This document shows, in pieces, positions 1 to 4,199 of a stretch of DNA of 8,729 nucleotides. This DNA is from an uncultured Oscillospiraceae bacterium (GTDB lineage Bacteria; Bacillota; Clostridia; Oscillospirales; Oscillospiraceae), in NCBI GenBank assembly GCA_958426425.1, contig CATZYY010000097.1, positions 1 through 8,729 on the forward strand, read 5' to 3'. Within the stretch, counting starts at the first letter, position 1. Every line of letters begins with the position of its first letter. The notes beneath the pieces are model-generated. The model was not told where the DNA came from. It did no database searches and was given only the letters and a program-made list of their open reading frames with translations. A program made the position numbers and the translations under genes.

Positions 1-412
1 CGATCTGAGAGACCACCACGCGCTCGGCGCCGTTGATGACGAAGGTGCCGGAGTGAGTCATGAGCGGGAAGTCTCCCATGAAAATCTCCTGCTCCTTGAT
101 CTCCTCGGTCTCCTTATTGCGCAGGCGGACCTTCACCTTCAGGGGAGCGGCGTAGGTGGCATCCCGGGCCTTGCACTCCTCCACATCGTACTTGGGAGCC
201 TCGTCCATCTTGTAGTCGATGAAGGTCAGCTCCAGATTGCCCTGGTAGTCGGTGATCGCCGCCACGTCGGCGAACACCTCCCGCAGGCCGGTGTCCAAAA
301 ACCACTGGTAAGACTTCTTCTGGATCTCCAGAAGGTTGGGCATGGGCATGGTTTCCTCATACCGGGCAAAGTTCTTACGAAGGGTCTTTCCGTAAAGCTT
401 GTCTTTGGCCAT
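1..412 (-). CDS. rpoB: DNA-directed RNA polymerase subunit beta, N-terminal part (truncated by window edge)
   Basis: This is the start of the beta subunit of RNA polymerase, which with beta' forms the catalytic centre of transcription. The 137 visible codons begin MAKDKLYGKTLRKNF and contain the family's N-terminal hallmarks: MPNLLEIQKKSYQWFL (about residues 24-39, the typical 'L..iQ..Sy.wFl' opening) and GTFVINGAERVVVSQ (122-136), where the DNA path and rifampicin pocket begin. V134 aligns with E. coli Val146, a known rifampicin-resistance position, and is the wild-type Val here. The ATG at 412 is preferred because AAAGGTG lies at 422-428, nine bases upstream; the ATG at 420 is in another frame. 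The gene continues beyond base 1. No rplL gene precedes it, unlike the usual rplJ-rplL-rpoB-rpoC order; it has its own promoter and leader. Identity is very secure. Confidence 0.97.
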   Translation of the reverse strand, partial: MAKDKLYGKTLRKNFARYEETMPMPNLLEIQKKSYQWFLDTGLREVFADVAAITDYQGNLELTFIDYKMDEAPKYDVEECKARDATYAAPLKVKVRLRNKETEEIKEQEIFMGDFPLMTHSGTFVINGAERVVVSQI

Positions 413-433
413 CTTCTCATTCACCTTTCTGCC

Positions 434-461
434 GTGCCGCCGTCCTGCCCGGCGGCGGCAC
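434..461 (-). promoter_or_regulatory. GC-rich hairpin directly upstream of the rpoB ribosome binding site
   Basis: Perfect 9-bp stem GTGCCGCCG (434-442) with CGGCGGCAC (453-461) and a 10-nt loop. It ends only five bases before the AAAGGTG ribosome binding site of rpoB (422-428). There is no U-tract, so it is not an intrinsic terminator. A stem in this position could set mRNA stability or ribosome access; that function is inferred from position only. Confidence 0.5.
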
Positions 462-541
462 ATGGTATTTTCGGAGGGGCGCAGGCCCCCAGGCGCATTC
501 GATACGCCCGGTGCTGTTGTTGAAAATATTGTTACCTGCTC

Positions 542-570
542 TTGCAATATTGCGGGAACCGTGCTATGCT
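542..570 (+). promoter_or_regulatory. Sigma-A-type promoter on the plus strand, inside the rpoB leader
   Basis: TTGCAA (542-547), a 17-nt spacer, then TATGCT (565-570), predicting a start near 577. The -10 hexamer TATGCT is the same as in the secA promoter and the 5921-5949 promoter of this window, which supports it being a real local consensus. The promoter lies entirely inside the arms of the 9-bp inverted repeat TTACCTGCT/AGCAGGTAA (532-540, 574-582), an operator-like arrangement. No protein gene follows on this strand; a strong terminator at 667-697 does. Confidence 0.5.
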
Positions 571-624
571 AACAGCAGGTAATGAAGAATGGCGAACTAT
601 CCGCCATCATCACATAAGCGATTT

Positions 625-653
625 ATTTTACCATGGAATTTCTCTCCTGTCAA
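625..653 (-). promoter_or_regulatory. rpoB promoter (sigma-A type)
   Basis: On the minus strand TTGACA (648-653, perfect -35) is followed by a 17-nt spacer and TAAAAT (625-630, five of six to the -10 consensus). The predicted start is near 618, giving a ~205-nt leader before rpoB. This is the strongest-looking promoter in the window, as expected for a polymerase gene separated from rplJL. Confidence 0.8.
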
Positions 654-666
654 GGAGGCAGCGTGC

Positions 667-697
667 ACAGCCGGGGCTTTTGCCCCGGCTGTTTTTT
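667..697 (+). terminator. Rho-independent terminator, plus-strand orientation
   Basis: Perfect 11-bp stem ACAGCCGGGGC (667-677) with GCCCCGGCTGT (682-692), TTTT loop, and a run of six T (692-697). On the minus strand no U-tract follows, so it is oriented to stop plus-strand transcription. No plus-strand protein gene lies upstream within the window; it is best explained as the end of a short RNA starting near 577, or as a block on antisense transcription. Confidence 0.85.
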
Positions 698-891
698 GTG
701 CAAAAATGCCGGAATCCGTCGGAAAGCGGCGGCATCTGTCGTCCCCTTCCAAAAAAATTTCACGCAGGGAAAAAGGGCCCCCCGACGCCTGGCGATACAT
801 TTTCCATCCCAGCTTCCCCGCCGCCCCCAGGCGGCAGGAAAGTCCCCGGAGGGCGCCATCTTTTTCCCGCTCTCCCCTGTTCTAAACAGTC
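698..891. other. Gene-free stretch with no recognisable element apart from one small GC hairpin
   Basis: Between the plus-strand terminator and the 892-937 hairpin I find no reading frame with a ribosome site and family-like sequence. A perfect 6-bp hairpin GCCGCC/GGCGGC lies at 820-835 (4-nt loop) but has no T-tract on either side. Open frames crossing here also run through one or both terminators and have low-complexity Pro/Arg/Gly composition, typical of GC-rich noncoding DNA. Confidence 0.6.
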
Positions 892-937
892 CAAGGCCCC
901 GAGCCGTCTTTCCGACGGCCCGGGGCCTTGTGTTTTT
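892..937. terminator. Terminator hairpin downstream of the 61-aa gene, possibly bidirectional
   Basis: A long stem: CAAGGCCCCG (892-901) with CGGGGCCTTG (921-930), one A/C mismatch, then GCCGTC (903-908) with GACGGC (914-919) and a 5-nt loop. It lies 15 bp past the stop codon of the small minus-strand gene, so it probably ends that transcript, although only a short TGTTT follows in that direction. The better T-tract (TGTTTTTG, 931-938) is on the plus side, so it should also stop antisense transcription from the left. Confidence 0.7.
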
Positions 938-944
938 GCGTTGT

Positions 945-1130
945 TTACTCGTACAGATCCTCGTCGGCGTAATCGTCATACTCAGAGCTGAATTTCCGGC
1001 TCAGCCGGCTCTTCACGCCGCAGCAGCCGACCGTCAGATCATGCCAGCCGCCGATCAGCAGGCAGACGAAGGCCGCCAGGGCCAGGCTGGCACCGATGAT
1101 CTTCATGACCATGCGTGCAGTTTTGCTCAT
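945..1130 (-). CDS. Small single-pass membrane protein, 61 aa, function unknown
   Basis: I do not recognise a named family, but the gene looks real. An AGGAGG-type ribosome site precedes the ATG, a good promoter lies just upstream (1183-1211) and a terminator follows the stop. The protein has a short basic N-terminus (MSKTARMVMK), one hydrophobic segment at about residues 10-27 (IIGASLALAAFVCLLIGG), a GCCGVK motif with vicinal cysteines (35-40), a basic stretch, and an acidic, Tyr-rich tail (EYDDYADEDLYE). By the positive-inside rule the orientation is ambiguous, since both flanks of the segment carry basic residues. Similar small proteins with one membrane helix and an acidic tail occur in Clostridia, from memory, without an assigned function. 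It is transcribed toward rpoB but separated from it by a terminator, so it is not part of the rpoB unit. Confidence 0.75.
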   Translation of the reverse strand: MSKTARMVMKIIGASLALAAFVCLLIGGWHDLTVGCCGVKSRLSRKFSSEYDDYADEDLYE

Positions 1131-1182
1131 AGGGGGCTCCTCCTGTTCCGGATGTTCTCCTTAAAATTCATTTGGTGCCTTT

Positions 1183-1211
1183 ATCATACACCGTTTTCCC
1201 GCATTTTACAA
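1183..1211 (-). promoter_or_regulatory. Promoter of the 61-aa membrane protein gene
   Basis: On the minus strand TTGTAA (1206-1211), a 17-nt spacer and TATGAT (1183-1188). It begins five bases after the stop codon of the upstream 96-aa gene and gives a leader of about 45 nt with a good ribosome binding site. This suggests the two small genes are separately transcribed, at least in part. Confidence 0.65.
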
Positions 1212-1216
1212 CTCCC

Positions 1217-1507
1217 TTACGGAGCCGCTACGGGAATGTCCTCTGTCAGATCCACATCGGGCGGGTAGATGTCCTCGATGGGGGTCCGCCGGCCCAGCAG
1301 ATCCTGCAAAAACCGGGCCATCAGGGGAATATAAGTCACCACAAACAGCGCCGAGGCCGTCCAGGCTGCGGTCCGCTTCCGCCGCCCCGGCACCGCCAGG
1401 CCGATCAGCACGCCCATGGCGCACAGGCACACCTTCAGCAGGGCGATATCCCACCATTTGCAGCGTTTGAGGTACCGCTCCCCCGCTGTGAACAAGCTGT
1501 TTATCAT
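1217..1507 (-). CDS. Small two-helix membrane protein, 96 aa (Clostridia type often labelled 'permease of phosphate ABC transporter')
   Basis: The protein begins MINSLFTAGERYLKR, has KWWDIALLKVCLCAMG, then two hydrophobic segments at about residues 21-39 and 47-67, the second containing TYIPLMARF. From memory this resembles a family of ~70-100-residue Clostridia proteins with the pattern 'W.D.aLLK.cl..mG..iG' and 'TYIPLM.kF'. These are often annotated as a phosphate ABC transporter permease, but they are far too short to be one and lack its domains, so I treat that label as unproven. I chose the ATG at 1507 because GGGAGG lies about eight bases upstream. The frame stays open to 1567, but the extra 20 residues have no ribosome site and would overlap the leader. 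The C-terminal ~25 residues are acidic and Pro-rich. Its cellular role is unknown. Confidence 0.75.
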   Translation of the reverse strand: MINSLFTAGERYLKRCKWWDIALLKVCLCAMGVLIGLAVPGRRKRTAAWTASALFVVTYIPLMARFLQDLLGRRTPIEDIYPPDVDLTEDIPVAAP

Positions 1508-1575
1508 CGTCTCCGCCTCCCATTCCGTATTCGGCGTCTCCGGGCCGCAGCTCCGGGGCCGGTCCAAGTGAGGTC

Positions 1576-1581
1576 ATTGTA
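1576..1581 (-). promoter_or_regulatory. Possible extended -10 promoter for the 96-aa gene
   Basis: On the minus strand TGG-TACAAT: a TG-extended -10 box with TACAAT at 1576-1581, predicting a start near 1569 and a ~60-nt leader. The region at -35 (TTTTCT) is poor, so the call rests on the extended -10 alone. It lies between the hairpin after rlmD and the small gene. Confidence 0.35.
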
Positions 1582-1586
1582 CCACA

Positions 1587-1613
1587 GCCGGCGGGAAAAG
1601 AAAAGCCGCCGGC
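1587..1613 (-). other. GC hairpin just downstream of rlmD
   Basis: Perfect 8-bp stem GCCGGCGG (1587-1594) with CCGCCGGC (1606-1613). The loop is 11 nt and pyrimidine-rich on the minus strand. It lies 20 bp past the rlmD stop, where a terminator is expected, but the bases after the stem on the minus strand (TGTGGTACA) have no U-run. On the plus strand a T5 run follows a few bases later. It may be a weak or non-canonical terminator, or part of the next promoter region. Confidence 0.4.
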
Positions 1614-1632
1614 GCGGATTTTTCCGCTGTTT

Positions 1633-3009
1633 TTACGCCTGATCCGACAGGCTCCCCGCCTCCGCCGCCCGCTCCAGCAGCGCCACCGTCTCCACATGGC
1701 GGGTGCCGGGGAACATATCCACGGCGCAGGCCCGGCGGAGAACATATCCGGCCTCAGCAAACAGCTTCACGTCCCGGCCCAGGGTGGCCGGGTCGCAGGA
1801 CACATACACCACCCGATCCGGACCCATGGCCGCCACGGAGCAGATGACTTCCGGCGCCAGGCCCTTTCGGGGCGGGTCCACGGTGACCACGTCGGGCCGC
1901 AGGCCCTGCGCCTCCAGCCGGGCAGCCACGTCGGCGGCGTCGCCGCAGAAGAATTCCGCGTTTTCGATACCGTTGCGCCTGGCGTTCTCCTCCGCGTCTT
2001 CGATGGCCTCCGGCACGATCTCCGCGCCGATGACCCGTTTGGCGGAGCCCGCCATACAGAGGGTAATAGTACCGATGCCGCAGTACAGATCCAGCACCAT
2101 CTCCGCTCCCGTCAGGGCAGCAAACTCCAGGGCCTTGCCGTAGAGGACCTCCGTCTGGGCCGGATTCACCTGGTAGAAAGACGGCACCGACAGCTTAAAG
2201 GTCAGCCCCCGCAGGGTGTCCATCAGATACTCCTGCCCCCAGAGGGTGCGGTAACGGTCCCCCAGAACCACGTTGCCCTTGCGGGTGTTGGAATTAATCA
2301 AAACGCCCACGGTGCCCGGCGCCGCCGCCCGGACCAGGGCCACCAGCTCCGGCTCCCGGGGCACGCCCTTGCCGTTGACCACCAGGCAGCACAGGCTCTC
2401 CCCCGCCCGGTTCACCCGGACGTAGACATGGCGCACCAGACCTTTTCCCGTGGTCTCGTCATAGGGAGCAATCCTGTACCGGCGCATCCAGGACCGCACC
2501 GCCCCGGCGGTCCGGTCCGCGGCCTCAGGCTGGATCAGGCACCGCTCCACCGGCACCACCTGGTGGCTGCGCTCCCGGAAAAAGCCGATGGCGCCGTCGG
2601 CGCCCACCGGGTACTGGCTCTTGTTGCGGTAATGGGTGGGGTCCCTGGCCCCCAGAATCTCCTCCACCTGCACCTGGGACCCGCCCAGGCGGGTGATGGC
2701 ATCCTGAACCCGCTGGCGCTTGGCCCGCAGCTCCTCCGGATAGGTCAGGTGCTGGAAGTCGCAGCCGCCGCAGCGGCCGTAATAGGGGCACTCCGGCTCC
2801 GCCCGCTCCGGAGAGGGGGCGTGGATTTTCACGATCCTTCCGGAAGCGGCGGTTTTCATCACCTTGGTGATCTTTATGTCCACCGTCTCGCCCCGGACCG
2901 CGCCGGGGACGAACACCACGGCCCCGTCCAGGCGGACGATGCCGTAGCCGTCGCTGGAGTAGCCCTCCACCGTGCCGGTGTAGATTTGATCTTGACGCAG
3001 TTTTTCCAT
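1633..3009 (-). CDS. rlmD: 23S rRNA (uracil-5-)-methyltransferase, RlmD/RlmCD (RumA) family
   Basis: This enzyme transfers a methyl group from S-adenosylmethionine to C5 of uridine in 23S rRNA (U1939 in E. coli RlmD; the Bacillus homologue RlmCD modifies U747 and U1939). The 458-residue length is normal. Domains in order: an N-terminal TRAM RNA-binding domain (about 1-62); a 4Fe-4S site with C74, C80, C83 (CPYYGRCGGC) and C157 (VERC); a central RNA-recognition region; and a SAM-binding methyltransferase domain with LDLYCGIGT (306-314) and VDPPRKG (377-383). The catalytic nucleophile is C405 in SCDPATLGRD and the likely general base is E440 in TRHVET. The start has AGAGGTTT upstream. Which uridine is modified cannot be told from sequence alone. 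It follows the GNAT gene by 42 bp, so the two are probably co-transcribed. Nothing looks broken. Confidence 0.93.
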   Translation of the reverse strand: MEKLRQDQIYTGTVEGYSSDGYGIVRLDGAVVFVPGAVRGETVDIKITKVMKTAASGRIVKIHAPSPERAEPECPYYGRCGGCDFQHLTYPEELRAKRQRVQDAITRLGGSQVQVEEILGARDPTHYRNKSQYPVGADGAIGFFRERSHQVVPVERCLIQPEAADRTAGAVRSWMRRYRIAPYDETTGKGLVRHVYVRVNRAGESLCCLVVNGKGVPREPELVALVRAAAPGTVGVLINSNTRKGNVVLGDRYRTLWGQEYLMDTLRGLTFKLSVPSFYQVNPAQTEVLYGKALEFAALTGAEMVLDLYCGIGTITLCMAGSAKRVIGAEIVPEAIEDAEENARRNGIENAEFFCGDAADVAARLEAQGLRPDVVTVDPPRKGLAPEVICSVAAMGPDRVVYVSCDPATLGRDVKLFAEAGYVLRRACAVDMFPGTRHVETVALLERAAEAGSLSDQA

Positions 3010-3051
3010 AGGGAAACCTCTGATTTCTCGCCCCGGTGGGGCGGGGTATTC

Positions 3052-3540
3052 TTATGTGGAGATGTCTATGGAGAGGCCGGTAGGGGCATGGGAGCCGTCC
3101 GCATCCACACTGGGGCATCGTTCCATGGGACGATACCGGATACCATCCGGAGCCAGCTGCTCCTGATCCGTTGGGTGAAAGCCAAGACGGCGGTAGATCT
3201 CCACAGCGTAAGGAGCTGCATTGACCGTCAGTGTCGCATTCTGACGCTCATCCAAAAGCCGCTCCAGCAGAGCCCGGCCAACGCCCCGGCCATGATAGAC
3301 AGGGTCTACAAAGAATAACGCCACATGATTTCCCTCCGCAGCCAGTACGCCCACCAGCTCCGACCCGTGAAAGGCCCCCAGCGCCGTCAGGGCGCTTATC
3401 TTTTCTTCATCTTCGATGTAGGACCGAAACGCCTCTACGCCCTCCGGCGGGTAGTCCGGCGCCTCAAATTGCAAAAACACCCGCCAGCAAAGCGCCATGG
3501 CCGCCGGCTTTTCCGCTCCATTTAACATCCGCAGTTCCAT
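3052..3540 (-). CDS. GNAT-family N-acetyltransferase, 162 aa
   Basis: This is a predicted acetyl-CoA-dependent acyltransferase of the GNAT fold; the acceptor is unknown. The acetyl-CoA-binding motif A is clear: VALFFVDPVYHGRGVGRALLE region (73-93), with the R/Q-x-x-G-x-G/A signature as GRGVGRA at 84-90. Motif B follows as NAAPYAVEIYRRLGF (107-121), typical of GNAT enzymes with a Tyr near the catalytic region. The 'FxvdP.yhGrGvG' pattern is common in small-molecule or protein N-acetyltransferases of Firmicutes. The last ~20 residues (after PMERC) are a polar tail beyond the usual domain end. The ATG at 3540 has GGGGGAA upstream. It may be co-transcribed with rlmD downstream. A link between acetylation and rRNA methylation cannot be argued from sequence; neighbourhood only. 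Confidence 0.85.
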   Translation of the reverse strand: MELRMLNGAEKPAAMALCWRVFLQFEAPDYPPEGVEAFRSYIEDEEKISALTALGAFHGSELVGVLAAEGNHVALFFVDPVYHGRGVGRALLERLLDERQNATLTVNAAPYAVEIYRRLGFHPTDQEQLAPDGIRYRPMERCPSVDADGSHAPTGLSIDIST

Positions 3541-3567
3541 GAGTTCCCCCCGTTTTCGCTGACTGGG

Positions 3568-3592
3568 GCGGCCCGGCGCTGAGCCGGGCCGC
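3568..3592 (-). other. Strong 10-bp GC hairpin between the hypothetical and GNAT genes
   Basis: Perfect stem GCGGCCCGGC (3568-3577) with GCCGGGCCGC (3583-3592), 5-nt loop. It lies 17 bp after the stop codon of the upstream minus-strand gene, in a 68-bp intergenic gap. No U-run follows on either strand, so it is not a canonical intrinsic terminator; it may attenuate or shape an operon transcript. I find no convincing promoter for the GNAT gene in the gap. Confidence 0.5.
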
Positions 3593-3608
3593 GATCAAGG
3601 CGATTGCG

Positions 3609-4178
3609 TCATGCTTTCTCGCCGATGCCGGTAAAGAGTGTGGCCTCCGCTGACTGGGGAAGCAGGCCCAGCAGGCGGTACTCCACCTTTACCTGCCATC
3701 CCCCGGCGTCCTCCGTCAGGGGCTGCTCCACCAGCACCAGGGCGCCAAGCTCCCGGCTGCCCGCCACAAACGACGCCGGCAGCTCTTTCAGGTCCGCCCC
3801 GGCATAGTCCTCCAGCAGCGCCTGCCGATTCTCGTAAAGTCCAGCGCCGGGACCAATGTTGGTGGTTGCTAAGTCATACACCAGGCTGTCCGGCTGCTCC
3901 TCCAGAGGATGGCCGTCCATATCGCAGACCGTGATATTCTCAATGGTATAGGGCAGCATCCATTGCAGGAGCCCCCGGTTATGCCACCGGATGTGAACGG
4001 AGGCCAGCAGGCAGGGCTCCCCCTCCTGACACCCGGCGTTGAACTCCGCCACGCCCTCCGCCGTGCAGCCGGAGAGACCGGAGAGCTCCATGCGGGGAAC
4101 GGTATACACCGCGCCGGCAGCCAGCAGAAAAGCCACCAGCAAACTGACAAGCGCACGCCGTTTCCTGTTGCTTTCCAT
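3609..4178 (-). CDS. Unrecognised membrane-anchored extracytoplasmic protein, 189 aa
   Basis: I do not recognise the family. The N-terminus MESNRKRRALVSLLVAF is basic then hydrophobic (about residues 9-26), a typical uncleaved signal anchor or signal peptide, so the rest is probably outside the membrane. There is no lipobox cysteine directly after the hydrophobic stretch. The mature part has four cysteines (38, 50, 56, 85), which could form disulfides, a run rich in beta-branched residues, and no catalytic motif I can identify. Start at the ATG at 4178: GGAGAGAGGAG lies just upstream. Only 21 bp separate it from the stop of the beta-CASP hydrolase gene, so the two are probably co-transcribed, but a secreted domain beside a cytoplasmic RNA enzyme suggests no shared reaction. 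Confidence 0.75.
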   Translation of the reverse strand: MESNRKRRALVSLLVAFLLAAGAVYTVPRMELSGLSGCTAEGVAEFNAGCQEGEPCLLASVHIRWHNRGLLQWMLPYTIENITVCDMDGHPLEEQPDSLVYDLATTNIGPGAGLYENRQALLEDYAGADLKELPASFVAGSRELGALVLVEQPLTEDAGGWQVKVEYRLLGLLPQSAEATLFTGIGEKA

Positions 4179-4199
4179 AGCGGCTCCTCTCTCCTGTCC

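Larger units (their letters stand above)
413..618 (-). promoter_or_regulatory. rpoB 5' leader, about 205 nt, with several inverted repeats
   Basis: This is the untranslated region between the predicted rpoB start site (near 618) and the rpoB ATG. Read 5' to 3' on the minus strand it holds: a 6-bp hairpin (589-594 with 602-607, 7-nt loop); a 9-bp inverted repeat, TTACCTGCT at 532-540 with AGCAGGTAA at 574-582, enclosing 33 nt that include the palindrome GCAATATTGC (544-553); a small GGGGC/GCCCC hairpin near 476-490; and a 9-bp GC-only-type stem (434-461) just before the Shine-Dalgarno. No coding frame with a credible ribosome site is present. A role in regulating beta-subunit synthesis is inference; I do not recognise a known riboswitch or ribosomal-protein leader. 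It overlaps head to head with a putative plus-strand RNA. Confidence 0.5.
577..697 (+). ncRNA. Candidate small RNA (~120 nt), antisense to the rpoB promoter and leader start
   Basis: The call rests on a promoter (542-570) and a textbook intrinsic terminator (667-697) in the same orientation, about 120 nt apart with no credible gene between. The predicted RNA would contain a hairpin at 589-607 (ATGGCG with CGCCAT), a second at 644-657 (CTCCT with AGGAG, 4-nt loop) and the terminator stem. Its first ~40 nt are complementary to the first ~40 nt of the predicted rpoB transcript (start near 618), and it is transcribed across the rpoB -10 and -35 boxes, so transcriptional interference or antisense pairing are possible roles. 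It also contains an 11-codon reading frame (582-617, MKNGELSAIIT) with only a weak AGCAGG ahead of it. It does not match 4.5S/SRP RNA, 6S RNA, 5S rRNA or a tRNA that I can recognise. Existence and function are inferred. Confidence 0.35.

Noticed and set aside
597..800. 67-codon minus-strand frame upstream of rpoB
   Set aside because: No clear Shine-Dalgarno; it crosses the hairpin at 667-692 and the rpoB promoter, and resembles no protein family I know.
542..1268. Plus-strand open frames across the rpoB/61-aa gene interval
   Set aside because: They run through one or two terminator hairpins, lack ribosome sites with sensible starts and have basic/Pro-rich chance composition.
3029..3043. Hairpin CGCCCC/GGGGCG between the GNAT and rlmD genes as a terminator
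   Set aside because: Only 6 bp with a 3-nt loop and no U-run on the minus strand. The 42-bp gap fits co-transcription better.
1696..3318. 540-codon plus-strand open frame
   Set aside because: Antisense to rlmD and the GNAT gene, both of which have unmistakable family motifs. Composition is His/Gly/Pro/Leu-rich, as expected from GC-skewed third positions read on the opposite strand.
3557..3659. 12-bp direct repeat CGCTGACTGGGG (3557-3568 and 3648-3659)
   Set aside because: A repeat of this length is expected by chance about once or more in a GC-rich window this size. The second copy lies in coding sequence and no mobile element is nearby.
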